Assembly (NCBI RefSeq): GCF_036785885.1
Contig: NC_092329.1
Location: forward strand, 6,448,001-6,512,000
Reading direction: 5' to 3'
Length of the DNA: 64,000 nt
Source: Coffea arabica
Lineage: Eukaryota; Streptophyta; Magnoliopsida; Gentianales; Rubiaceae
The number at the start of each line of letters is the position of its first letter. Within the stretch, counting starts at the first letter, position 1. The notes below the pieces were generated by a model, which saw only the letters and a list, made by a program, of their open reading frames with translations, searched no databases and had not been told where the DNA came from. The translations under genes and the position numbers were made by a program. Shown here piece after piece: positions 46,237 to 56,601 of this stretch.

Positions 46237-47958
46237 TGAAATTTTTTGAGGAGGGTTTTTAATGTAGGAAGCACATCTGTTACAGTACATCACATGATAC
46301 ATGGCCATCTTCTGAAGATTCACATGCTTTCTTTGACTGATTCACCCGAAATAAATAAATCAAAGTAGCATACCAATAGTGGAATACGTAGCTTCAGATT
46401 TCCTCCTCTGCAGAAACAGAGACAAAAAAACCGCATTCAATTTGAACTATTGGTGCGTCCGGCCATGAAAGCAAAAAAAGGTTGCTTCTGAAGAAATTAA
46501 TGATCGAGCGAGGGAAATTATGGACTTTTGAGACATGAAGCACTATATCCGGACATAGACTTAATTGCAGTCATAGACAAAAGAAGTGGCGAAGGGAAGG
46601 AAAGAGAGTTAATTGAAGAATGCCTGCCATAAACGTGAAGGTCTGTGGCATGAAATTAAATGAACTTTTTGTTTCTACTATTTACTTTCACTTCTTCCAT
46701 TCTCGATGGATGGTGATGTCTCTATGCTATTCTCTTGTTTACAGCTTTGGAGGTAGAAACCAAGTTGACGACGTTACAGTAGGTTAGGATATCTCCTCAC
46801 AGTTCCATTAATGGGTGGGAATATATGAAGTTACTGGTGGACAAAAGATGAGGAGAAATTTCAGACTTAACATTTTTGGTTTTATCACTTTATTAGTTCA
46901 AGTGAAAAAGCAAGCCTGCAACCCAACAGACCCTACCTATGCTCACAAGAATACGCTTTTTTTTTTTTTCTAACAATGGCCACATTTGACAAATGAGTTT
47001 TTTGAATGTTTGTCTAAAACTTTACTATAACTTATTGCAGAAGTTGTGAAAAAAAAAATTTTTTTGGAGTGTGCAAATTTTTTAACATTTTGAAATGTAT
47101 AGTTTAAAAATTTTGAGAAGTTTTTTGATGTTACTGTAATTAAAGTTGTTCAAAAACTTATAGCAGACAAACTTGATCAAAAACTTACTTGCCAAATAAG
47201 ACCAATGATAACATTTGTATAACCTATTCTATCATATTCTAGAAAAAACCTAATCAATGAAAGACACCATCGAAGAAGTAATGGCAAGCTATAAATAGTG
47301 ACCGGTAAGAAATAAAATTTGAATTTTTGACCTTTTACCTCCGATCAAGACTCAAGTCTTGATAATGACCAACAGATCAAATCACTGGCTGTTGCCCTAT
47401 CCTAACAATAATACATGCCATCCGGCCATTCAACTTTCTAAACAAAATGCAACAAAAGAATAAGAGATTGTTTGGAACATGACTGCCATTCTTGGCAAGA
47501 GAGACCTGTGTATTTCGTCCTTCGTGTTTGGGATGTGTACCAATTGAATTGGTGCCCTGTGTTTTACCAAAGAAATTTGAGTTCTGGTCATTAAAATTTT
47601 CTAATTTCAACTGATAAAAGAACAATTGCTGAAAATGATCCAACAATGATTATGTTTGTAACTTTGTATAGTCCTTTTAATTACAAACTATGAGTTCAAG
47701 GTTAGGGAAAATTAGTGTAGATTACCCCTCCATTAAAAGCCCATATACCATTCAACCACAATTTCACCTTTCAAATTATGATCCCAAATTTTACCCACTT
47801 GCGCATCCAAATGCTACCAAAGAAAATTCAGACAATATCTTTACTTGGCTTGTCCTTACCAAAAACAATAATATTACTTGTACAAAAAAATCATCCGTAA
47901 AGCCAAAACTAAAAACAACTAATTCTTCTTTTTTTTTTTGTTTAAGAAAAAGAAAAAG
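46237..47958. other. Intergenic region between the EPF2-like gene and ATPD
   Basis: Upstream sequence of the EPF2-like gene, then a MITE-like element (listed separately), then the 3' flank of ATPD. Open frames at 47377-47646 (-) and 47690-47974 (+) have no recognisable features. Confidence 0.5.
46984..47197. mobile_element. MITE-like element with imperfect terminal inverted repeats, about 215 bp
   Basis: The left end ATTTGACAAATGAGTTTTT and the complement of the right end, ATTTGGCAAGTAAGTTTTT, match over about 30 bp, continuing to GTTTGTCT on both arms. The inside is A/T-rich with no frame. I could not find a clear target-site duplication, so superfamily is open. Confidence 0.55.
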
Positions 47959-48726
47959 TTATACAGCTAATTGAATATCCCCCAGATCAAGCTGAGCAGC
48001 AATATCCTCAAGTTGCTTCTTCACACTCATATCGATCAATTTTGACCCGGAGAGCCCATACCTAATTGTAAACCCAGCCACAAGAGACGGGTCGATTACA
48101 GTCTTAATCCTCACATTCTTGGACCCAGTCAATCTCTGGACCCCCTTCGCAATTTGGGCCAAATGCTGGGAGTCCAATTGCACAACTGACGTCACCACCG
48201 CCATCTCAGTTTCCGTCAGAGAATTATACACCAGCTCAAACTCCTTTACGATGTCGTTCACGATGTCCGTTCTCTTCATGTCCACGAGGATGTTGAGGAA
48301 GTTCGCCACGTGGGGCTGTAATTCCGATGACTTCACTATCTCGTCGACGACGTTACGCTTCTTCTCTTCGTCGACAGTGGGGTTTGCGAAGAAGGCAGAG
48401 ACCTCCGGGTCGGAGAAGAGCTGCTCAATCTTCTCCACGTCGGCTGCGGTTTGCTCTAGGGTTCCGTTGGACTGGGCGACCTCGGCTAAGGCGGTGGCGT
48501 AGCTTCCGGCTGCAGTGTCTGCCATTCGTGCCCCGGCGGCGCCGTGGCTGCGGTTGGTGTTGGAGGAGGAGGAGGAGCGGGGTTTTATGGTGAGTTTGGG
48601 GATTTTGAGGCCGGTGGTGAAGGTGGAAGTGAGGGAGAGCTTGGCGGTGGGTGCCGTGGGGATTTGAGTCGACGGCGGTGAACGGCACCCGAACGCGATC
48701 GGAGTTTGTTGGAGACTTGCTGCCAT
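47959..48726 (-). CDS. ATPD: Chloroplast ATP synthase delta subunit (CF1 delta)
   Basis: One uninterrupted exon of 255 residues, ATG at 48726 and TAA at 47959. Residues 1 to about 66 are a Ser/Thr/Pro-rich chloroplast transit peptide (MAASLQQTPIAFGCRSPPST). The mature OSCP/delta domain begins near ADTAAGSYATALAEVAQSNG. Landmarks are FFANPTVDEEKKR, NFLNILVDMKRTDIV, VVQLDSQHLAQIAKGVQRL and a C-terminal beta-rich part with DPSLVAGFTIRYG and MSVKKQLEDIAAQL. The subunit clamps the top of the alpha3-beta3 head to the peripheral stalk of thylakoid ATP synthase. The lack of introns is normal for plant ATPD as I recall it. The GC content is clearly higher than its neighbours. A light-type G-box/I-box group lies about 200 bp upstream. 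Confidence 0.96.
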   Translation of the reverse strand: MAASLQQTPIAFGCRSPPSTQIPTAPTAKLSLTSTFTTGLKIPKLTIKPRSSSSSNTNRSHGAAGARMADTAAGSYATALAEVAQSNGTLEQTAADVEKIEQLFSDPEVSAFFANPTVDEEKKRNVVDEIVKSSELQPHVANFLNILVDMKRTDIVNDIVKEFELVYNSLTETEMAVVTSVVQLDSQHLAQIAKGVQRLTGSKNVRIKTVIDPSLVAGFTIRYGLSGSKLIDMSVKKQLEDIAAQLDLGDIQLAV

Positions 48727-48920
48727 TTCAGTCAGATTTCACTTCCTATGAGTGTAGTGTGAGTTTGTGTGGGTGAGACTTGTGAGAGAGAGTAGTGTGT
48801 GTTTTGGGGAGAGGGTTTGGATTATTTTTTATGGGAATGGACGGTACGGATTGAGGGGGCTGGGGAGATCAACGGTAGGAGAGGGATGGATTATCTGGCG
48901 ACGGTAGGAGAGGGAAGGCC

Positions 48921-48953
48921 TCTTATCTACTGGAGATAAGAGAGTGACACGTG
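48921..48953 (-). promoter_or_regulatory. I-box inverted pair and G-box upstream of ATPD
   Basis: TCTTATCT and AGATAAGA form a perfect 8 bp inverted repeat with a 5-base spacer (48921-48941), giving a GATAAG I-box on each strand. A palindromic G-box, CACGTG inside GACACGTGT, follows at 48948-48953. I-box plus G-box is a known light-response combination in photosynthesis genes, and the group lies 195-230 bp before the ATPD start codon. Confidence 0.6.
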
Positions 48954-49399
48954 TGTTCCTCAAGTCCGAGCTGTCGCATATGATATGGTGCTGCATTCCC
49001 TAACTCAAGAAAGAAAAAATAAATCAAAATTTGTCCCAAGCTCCAAATAAATAAATAAATCTATGGGGATCAGGCAAATTTAAAAAAAAAAAAAAGAATT
49101 GGCCCAAATATGAAAAAAGTTTAAACTAGAATAGTTGATGGTCCGACGCTGAAAGGCAAAGGTTTGTTTTAGCAGCTTAGAGTGATTGTTACTTAAACAG
49201 ATTCCATATCGAGATTATTATTGTTTCTTTGTTCCATGATATGAAAAAACATCGCAAACAAATTGCTAAGCCACAAGATAATTAATTAACACAATTAACA
49301 AAGCATTATTATTGTCGGGTCTGTCTACTTGCTCAATGTTTTTGCTTGCTTGAAATTCTGGAATATGCTGGTAAGTTCACTTTATTAGTGTGTGATGAT

Positions 49400-50522
49400 T
49401 AGACCTGGCAATTATATCCAAAACCTAATAACCCACCCAACCCACCTATTAATTTGAGAGGTTGGGTTGGGTAAGTTGGGTATTGGATCAATTTTGGATT
49501 GGATAATAAAAATTCACATATATTTTGGGCGGTTTGAGTATTTGTGTTGGGCACCCATTACCCAACTTATGCTAATTGAATCAAGTGAATAATCAACACA
49601 ATTTTAAAAGGGTGAATGGTTACTCAAAAGCATCAACTGTAGACTTTTTTTTATTATTTTTTGCTATAAACATCTTTTGTGATTATAACATAATTCGCCA
49701 AGCAAGTTAAAATTTTTTTACTTGGCCTATTTTTAATTCCTTGGTTACATACTTAATAGGGTATTACCCTAGATATGGAAAGGCTAGATGTGTTAGAATA
49801 ATTGCCAGATTCATCGTGACAATGTGAGTTCGAATGTGACTTTTTTTTTTTCATTTATATTATCGTCATCAAAATGTGCAGTATGAAGAATTTGAACATT
49901 ATTAAATTCGAAATTAATTTTGAGACATTAATGTCAACTTACAACTACTCGTGCCCTCGGTGCTTAGTAACTACCACATAACTCATTCATGCTAAAAGAT
50001 TTTTGTTTTTATAAACCGTATTCTCAATATGTAAAAACTACATAAATCCAAAATTACCATACTTTCTTTGTGAAAATATTAGAATAAAATCTTTTTTTGT
50101 GCGATTTGGGTATTTGTGTTGGGCATCCACTTAAATTTTTTTTTTTGTGCGTGAAAATATATTTGAGAGAATTTATGTATCAAAATCTATTAATTAATAT
50201 ATTGGATCATGGGTTTGAGATAGGGCTGCAAACGAGTCGAGTCGAGTCGAGTTTTGGCCTAATCGAGCCGAGCCTCGACATAATTTCATTGAACTCGAAC
50301 TCAAGCTCGAGCTCGACGAGTTGACAATTTAAAACTCGAACTCGAGCTCGAAAAAATAAAAAATAATTATTTTATTTTTTAAAAAATAAATAAAATAATA
50401 TTTTTTTTCTTAATAAATAATAAAATATTAAGGATATATATGTAATTTTACTATTAAAATTAAAAAATAAAAAATATATATACTTAAAATAAAAAAAATA
50501 TATATATATACTTAAAATAAAA

Positions 50523-50564
<42 letters not shown>

Positions 50565-50819
50565 TCGAGCTCGCGAGCCTCACGAACTTAATATTTTGAG
50601 CTCAAGTTCGAGCTCGAGTTTGACTCGAGCCAGCTCAAACTCGACTTGAGCCGCTCGCGAACGGCTCGATTCGTTTGCAGCCCTAGTTTGAGATGACCCA
50701 ATATGACCCAACCCAAAATTAACTCAATCTAAAGTTGGGGGTTGGGTGTAACCCATTTAAATGAAAACCCAATATTAACCCGTCTAAAATCCATCCAACC
50801 CGCCCAATTGCCAGGTATA
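49400..50819. mobile_element. hAT-type MITE (outer element), 1,420 bp with an insertion in it
   Basis: Termini TAGACCTGGCAATT (left) and the complement of AATTGCCAGGTATA (right), one mismatch in 14. Flanked by the 8 bp direct repeat GTGATGAT (49392-49399 and 50820-50827), as expected for hAT elements. Subterminal CCCAACCCACC-type repeats occur on both arms. No transposase frame. Without the nested element it would be about 950 bp. Confidence 0.82.
50221..50685. mobile_element. hAT-type MITE (inner, nested element), 465 bp
   Basis: Perfect 15 bp terminal inverted repeats, TAGGGCTGCAAACGA and TCGTTTGCAGCCCTA, flanked by the 8 bp direct repeat GTTTGAGA (50213-50220 and 50686-50693). The arms are rich in CTCGAGCTCGA-type repeats and the middle is A/T-rich with a TA run (50531-50562). 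It lies wholly inside the outer hAT element, so it inserted later. The family with GGGCTGCAAACGAG ends is widespread in plants. Confidence 0.9.
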
Positions 50820-51780
50820 GTGATGATGAGTGGGCAGTTTAACATTGGATTTGTCTCAAGCTGTCTTTCTATGTGTGTGCAGGTGGGGGGCTGAGAATTG
50901 TGATTCAAAGTGAATAGTTTTGCTATATACTGCAGATTGTCGGTTAGATTGATTTCAATAGAAATAGTTTTGATTGTTATGCTATGAAAATTCTTCGTGT
51001 TTTCCTTCTATTTAATCGAAATCCTCCTCTTGTGCTTCAAAGTAGAATTTTGTAGTTCAACATATGTAAGCAACTAATCTACATTTTAGGATTGCGACTG
51101 TATTGATTCAAACTTAAGTAGTAGTGTAGTACTACCTGGACTCGATTCGAAATAAGATGTACGAGTTTTAATTTGTCGAATCCTTAAAAGTTGAACTAGA
51201 GCTCATTGAATTTTTATAACTTTTACCTAGATCAAGTTTTAACTTACTAAAATTGGATCGAATCTAGATTAACTAAACTCAATCAAGCTTGAGTTATATT
51301 AATTAATACATTATATAATTAAAACAAGGAATGTGATACACATTTCACATTTTTTTTATTATCTAACATCAACATATGAATTTTTGATTGAACTCGCCTC
51401 CGAGCCTCGTACGTATGTATGGCTCAATTTTGAGTTCGAATTCGAACATTGACCAATCAAATTCATGATGAATAGATCATCAATTGAGTTAATTCATTTA
51501 CGCCGCTGAGCTACATTAACACATCCATGCGACCTTCGTCCAGTACACAAGATTAAAGTTCTCGATTCATCATGTTTTACGGTATCTGCGTTTTGATTTG
51601 GGTTCATTTTATCACTATGGATTTCTTTTAGTCTTATAAAAAAAAATGCACCTAATCCATGGTTGGAAACTTGGAATCCATCACCAAAGCAAATAAATGG
51701 GCTAACAATTTCTTCTTTTGTATGTGTATGTGTGTGTGTGTTTTTCTTTTTCCTTTTTCTCAATTTAACAAAAATACAGA

Positions 51781-51946
51781 ATGTGTTTAGATTGCACCTT
51801 ATTTACACACTGACTTGACTTGCATGCATCATTAGTACATTTTTCAATCACTTTTTTATCTCACATACGTCATATTAAAAAAATGCTACAATATTTTTTT
51901 TTTTTTTTTTAAAATTATCTCAAATAATCTCCCATCCAAACACGCT
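51781..51946. mobile_element. Small MITE-like element, about 165 bp
   Basis: The ends TGTGTTTAGAT and ATCCAAACACG are imperfect inverted repeats. The interior (CACTTTTTTATCTCACATACGTCA, then a long T run and AAATTATCTCAAATAATCTCCC) follows a pattern common in plant MITEs with ends like GTGTTTGGAT. No clear target duplication was found. Confidence 0.5.
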
Positions 51947-52339
51947 CAACGGTACTACACCTTAAGGCTTAAAATTTAAAGGAAACTTTCAAGTGTAAAA
52001 AGCCATGACTTTTCACGTGGTGTGAAATTCGGGCCTGTTAATATAGCCCATATTGGGTGCGCATTCACAGGAGTTCTCTCCAGCCCACATACAGCCCGAG
52101 CAAATCACTCCCTTTATGCAAACTGAAGGCGCGTCTCTTACTCCACGATTTGTACCGCAAGGAATTCGCTTGAAAATTGGTCCAGCCACTTCTAAACCCT
52201 GCGGCTGCCGCCAATAAGTGCTCAAAAACTTCGGCTTCCGACATTGTTATATTATGCTTCAGCTTTCTGGATCTCACCTCCGCCGCAGCAATTCCTCACT
52301 AACTCCGTCGCTGTCCTGTTTAGCTTTTACTTATCAGCA

Positions 52340-53512
52340 ATGTTTGCCCGCATTTCCCGGCTTGAGGGGAACCCTACCAGGATTTTCTGCTTCAAATCTC
52401 TCCTTCAGTACTACTCCTCCACCTCCACAGCCGTCCCAGCAGCTGCTCTGAAGCCTCAAAACCAATTCTTGGCGGAGTACTTGATAAACTCACTCGGATT
52501 CTCAAAGCAAGAAGCCATCTCCGCTTCTAACAAGGTAAAACGCTTGAATTCCATCGAGAAAGATTTCGATTTAGTCGTTGATTTTTTGAAGAAAACGGGA
52601 CTGAACCAGTCCCAGATCAAAAGCCTTGTTTCCGTGACACCCCAAGTACTTTTGAGCAAAGTGGACAAAACTCTGAAACCCAAGCTCCAAATTCTCCGAG
52701 ATATTGGCTTATCTGGGTCGGACCTTGTTAAGGTTGTCATGAACTATAGAACCTTTTTTCTATTGGGATTGGATAATCATCTTAAGCACCATGTTAATTA
52801 TTTGAGAACTGTGTTGGGGAGTGATGAGAAAGTTGCTTTAGCTTTGAAAAAGTATGGTATGTTGCTTGATCATCGTGCCCCCGAAAGGTTAGCATCCACT
52901 GTCTCGTTATTGCAGAAGGTGGGGTTTTCTGATGAGAATGTTGTTAGATTTATAATGAGGAATCCGAAGCGAAGTTTGGTAATAAAGCCTGGATGGATAG
53001 AGGATATATTGCATAGAGTGGAAAATGAATTGGGGATTCCTCGCGAATCTAGGATGTTCTTCTATGGAATTGAAGCTCTAGCTTCTGTTAGCAAGTCAAC
53101 ACTGGAGATGAAGCTTGATAACTTGAGAAGTTTTGGCTGGCCTGATGAGGAAATATTCCAATTGATTAGGAAGCTACCCTTTATTTTGAACCTGTCGGTG
53201 GGTAAAGTAGGAGCAGCTTTAGATTTTTACATGAAGGAACTTGGATGTACTCCGGATTACCTGGCTTCGCGCCCAGTGTTTTTTAGTTTTGACTTGGAGA
53301 GAAGGGTTAAGCCAAGAGTTAGAGTTTTGGAGACTCTTAATAAGAAGAAGTTGAACACGAAGAATACAGGCCTTGATAGAGTTTTGGGCATGCCTGAATC
53401 AAAGTTTGTGAACAATTTTCTTCTCCCGCACAAGGATATATTACCTAATATGTATGAACAGTATCTAAAGAGTGTTGGACAACAGAAGGCAAAGGAACTC
53501 TGGTATGTTTGA
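52340..53512 (+). CDS. Organellar mTERF-family protein, copy 1 of the cluster
   Basis: One exon of 390 residues, ATG at 52340. The frame is open upstream to 52244 but without an ATG. The N-terminus MFARISRLEGNPTRIFCFKS then LLQYYSSTST is Arg/Ser-rich, as in mitochondrial or plastid targeting. Then come LAEYLINSLGFSKQEAISAS, the first domain of this plant clade, and a chain of roughly 30-residue mTERF repeats. Each has a pattern like LxxxGLxxSxIxxLVxxxPxxL (SQIKSLVSVTPQVLLSKVDK, GFSDENVVRFIMRNPKRSL, GWPDEEIFQLIRKLPFIL). The C-terminus has YLASRPVFFSFDLERRVKPR, typical of the clade. mTERF proteins bind organelle nucleic acid and affect transcription, splicing or ribosomes. The partner is unknown here. 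Intronless, as is usual in this expanded clade. Confidence 0.93.
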   Translation: MFARISRLEGNPTRIFCFKSLLQYYSSTSTAVPAAALKPQNQFLAEYLINSLGFSKQEAISASNKVKRLNSIEKDFDLVVDFLKKTGLNQSQIKSLVSVTPQVLLSKVDKTLKPKLQILRDIGLSGSDLVKVVMNYRTFFLLGLDNHLKHHVNYLRTVLGSDEKVALALKKYGMLLDHRAPERLASTVSLLQKVGFSDENVVRFIMRNPKRSLVIKPGWIEDILHRVENELGIPRESRMFFYGIEALASVSKSTLEMKLDNLRSFGWPDEEIFQLIRKLPFILNLSVGKVGAALDFYMKELGCTPDYLASRPVFFSFDLERRVKPRVRVLETLNKKKLNTKNTGLDRVLGMPESKFVNNFLLPHKDILPNMYEQYLKSVGQQKAKELWYV

Positions 53513-55166
53513 GGTGCCACGCTGTCTTCGTTCTTGTGTTTCAAGTGATATGGTTATTCTCTTATTTCTAATTATGTTTGAATAGCTGCAAGGATATATA
53601 TATTCATATATATATATTCTTGACCCCTTATCAAGGGGTATCGGATGTTATGCCTATTTAACTGTCAACTTTGAGAAGATTGATTCTTTTATCTTTTATA
53701 AAGGAATGATATCTTTACTTTGAAGTGGTTGTGGTTTCATAGGTAATTTGTAAGTTAATTGAAAATATTCATCAAGAGAATGTCCTTGTGCATATTAAAT
53801 TGGACACCCTTCAACGTTTTTGTTGTTTTTGCTATTCCACGTGGATTTATTTTGTTAGAGTAGATTTTTGCAAAACTCTTGTGCTAGCATTTTCTCCTTC
53901 CTTTTTCTTGGTAAAGTTAAACAACTATGAGTAGTAATTATCGGTGTATCATATCACACTGTTGACATGTCTTCTGAATTTCTGCAACTGCAGCTAGGCA
54001 TATCACATCTGTGTCTTCTGATACTAGGAAGTATAATTGATTACATAGCATCTCTTTTGTGCCTCATCATTGTCACTGTTTTGATAAGTGCATAGTAGAA
54101 AAGAGGTATCGTGAATTACCGGGATGTGTAGATGTCTGGCACAAACTTTGGTATCAGCTCACATAGCATCTAATAAGTATTTTACAAATGACAGCACATG
54201 TTCTTGGAATTTTTCTATGGTCAGTGCTTTTAACTAGTTTCCACTTTTCCTTTGTTTTGCTAATCTTAACAGAGTCATTAACCTTGTGTCTGGACAGTGT
54301 TAAAGGTGAAGCAGAGTTTCGTCCCAGCAAACATTGTTAAAGGTGAAGCACCATTCCATTATAACGGAATGTTAAAGGTGAGGCAAAGTTTCATCAGAGC
54401 AACGAAGGCAGGGAGCTTCTGTTTACAATAATGTGATTAGATAAGCATACAGTCCGTTCATTGAGTCTGCCATTGATGTAGAAAATCAGTGTATATCTGG
54501 CCATTTGGACCTTTTTGAAAAAGCTTTTGTTTACTAAGGTGTTCACTTTGTGTTTTCCTAACTGGTAGAAAGACATGATTTAGACCAAATGTAAAGGCCG
54601 CTGCAGCTGGGAATGCATATTGCAGGTTTCAAATACCTTTAGTGCGTTTTATAGCCTATATTTTCAGGAAGTGAAGCCCCTGCCTGGCACTTCCACACAT
54701 TTTCATTTGGGTTGATTCTTTAGAAGAAAAGGTGCTTCTGCAAAGTGGAGACTTTAGACCATCTTGTGATCTGCTACTTGTTTATATTCTTTTAAGCCTT
54801 GATTAGGTATGCTCAGATTAGATATATACGCCATACTGAATTTACTTCTGACCCCGTTTATGGATCAAAGATGATTTTGAGTGTGAAAGTAATTGATTTT
54901 TTAAGTTGTAAATATCCAATATGGACAGCTAGTTGTCTAAATGTTAAGAGTACAATTAGCAAAATCTGCATTGCAATGTTAAGAGTACGATATGCTCTGC
55001 ATTTCGGTTAATAATAATAGTTCGCAGTAGTCGTGGCTTAGTTGTTGCTCAGTGGCGTATATTTTTCAGAAAAAGTTTCTTTAAAAGAAAAAACAAGATA
55101 AAAATTTTATGACTCTAGTAAACTCATAATATAAAGATGAAACTGACACAAATGCTAAAGATATAG

Positions 55167-55170
<4 letters not shown>

Positions 55171-55214
<44 letters not shown>
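55171..55214. repeat. TA dinucleotide microsatellite
   Basis: An uninterrupted AT/TA run of about 44 bp, likely variable between individuals. Confidence 0.95.
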
Positions 55215-55217
<3 letters not shown>

Positions 55218-55510
55218 CGTGAGTAGAACGAAGGGGTGAATGAGTTGAAAGGGTATTGGGTGGTAGTATCCCACTTAGCAGCAGGTCCCCCCTATAGGTA
55301 CATTTGTCCCACATCGGGGTTGGGGTTGGGTTTGGGTTGGGATATAAGTCCCTGGGATTGCCTCAAGAGTTGCCGGCTTTTGAGGTTAATTCTGGGATTA
55401 GGTTTATAAAACAACAAAAGTCTGATTCAGGCTGTTGAAAAAAAAAAGAGAAAGCCGGGAGGGAAAGGGTCACTTTGATACAATGAAGCAGAGCTCTGAT
55501 CCAGGCCACA

Positions 55511-55885
55511 AAAAGTGCTTAATGCCTAGGATACATTTTCCGTGCAAGAGAACTGCAGTTTGTGCAAAGGGATGGTTTTCCATGGCTTAAAAGCTTCATA
55601 ATTTGAACATCACAAGATCACACGTGAATCAAGATTTTTATGCATTGAACATATTTCAAGTGGTACAATTAGTAGGATCGTGCGATCCTATATACAATCC
55701 TACTGGTATTAAGACAAATTTCAATCTTGAGTACGATATGAATCGATATTAATGATCCAGATCGCGATTTTGACAACCATGCTTGCATCAAATGCTTAAT
55801 GCCTAGGAGATGTATTTTCCGGGCAAGAGAAACTGCAGTTTGTGTCAAGGGATGGTCTGGCCAAGGCTTAAAAAAAGCTTCATAC
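55511..55885. repeat. Direct duplication of about 95 bp upstream of the IDA-like gene
   Basis: Copies at about 55511-55605 and 55795-55885 share TGCTTAATGCCTAGGA, CATTTTCCG/GTATTTTCCG, GCAAGAGA, ACTGCAGTTTGTG, AAGGGATGGT and GGCTTAAAA with AAGCTTCATA. The spacer holds a GGATCGTGCGATCC hairpin (near 55676-55690) followed by GATATGAATCGATATTAATGATC, which resembles transposon debris. Confidence 0.75.
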
Positions 55886-56135
55886 TTTGCTTAGGAGATG
55901 CTTTCTGTTTAATTGTCCTCGTAATCCTCTCAGATCATTATATATATATAAATATATGTGCGTACTTTGCATTTGCATATACATATTAATGTGCTATATA
56001 ATAGAATAGAATAGACCATCATTCCTTATTTTCTTGCAACAATAAATCCATCCCTATTTTCCTCTACTCGAGATCAACAGCACTTTTTCTTCACGTAAAC
56101 ATATTCATCGCAATCTACAGTCACCAAGGTAGACT

Positions 56136-56567
56136 ATGGCAGATCAATACCATCATACCTTGAGTAATTGCAACTCTCTCTTCTTTCTTCTCCTCCTCCT
56201 ACTCATTGTCATTCCCAGTTCTTCTCTCTCACCACCATCATCATCATCTGACGATCATCATCAGTTGATCAAACCCAACATTGCACCATCCAGTTCCAAT
56301 CTGCCCTCCCAGTCCTCGCAGTACCAAGTTTATAACTTCAAGAACTCAAAAGTATTTTTCTTGAACCGAAAAGGGTTCAAGAAAAACAAGGGTTTTACGA
56401 AAAGCAAGAGAAAGAAGACCAAGAACTTCAGTGTTCCTTCATCCAGCAGGCCATTTTCGGCTATGCTTCCTAAGGGTTACGTGCCTCCTTCAGGTTCTTC
56501 TCCATGCCACAATCTGCATCCAAATTCGGTTACTTTCTTCTGTGATCTTTCAACAAAGAGACCTTAG
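56136..56567 (+). CDS. IDA-like secreted peptide precursor
   Basis: One exon of 143 residues. The N-terminus has a strong signal peptide (SLFFLLLLLLIVIPSSS, about residues 14-30). A variable Ser-rich propeptide and a very basic block (NRKGFKKNKGFTKSKRKKTK) follow. Near the C-terminus is LPKGYVPPSGSSPCHN (residues 111-126), which aligns with the IDA core LPKGVPIPPSAPSKRHN: the LPKG, PPS and HN positions are kept. IDA/IDL peptides signal through HAESA receptors in organ abscission and related cell separation. Unlike canonical IDA, the core has Cys before HN in place of KR, lacks one residue and continues for 17 residues to a second Cys (TFFC). It may be a divergent IDL or a related peptide family. 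Signal peptide and motif are seen; activity is inferred. Confidence 0.6.
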   Translation: MADQYHHTLSNCNSLFFLLLLLLIVIPSSSLSPPSSSSDDHHQLIKPNIAPSSSNLPSQSSQYQVYNFKNSKVFFLNRKGFKKNKGFTKSKRKKTKNFSVPSSSRPFSAMLPKGYVPPSGSSPCHNLHPNSVTFFCDLSTKRP

Positions 56568-56601
56568 CCATTGATCACAACTCCGAAATCAGTGTATTTA
56601 C

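Larger units (their letters stand above)
53513..56135. other. Intergenic region between mTERF copy 1 and the IDA-like gene
   Basis: It holds the 3' flank of mTERF copy 1, including a hairpin ACCCCTT/AAGGGGT at about 53624-53640, and a set of short direct repeats starting GTTAAAGGTGA (about 54300, 54336, 54371). It also has a TA run (55171-55214), a duplicated block at 55511-55885 (listed separately) and a TATA-like run near 55940. No further gene is supported. Confidence 0.5.

Noticed and set aside
48119-48688. Open frames in other phases over the ATPD gene
   Set aside because: Shadows of a GC-rich coding exon. The 255-residue minus-strand frame is unmistakably the ATP synthase delta subunit.
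52244-52339. N-terminal extension of mTERF copy 1
   Set aside because: The frame is open but has no ATG. The first ATG at 52340 gives a good targeting sequence.
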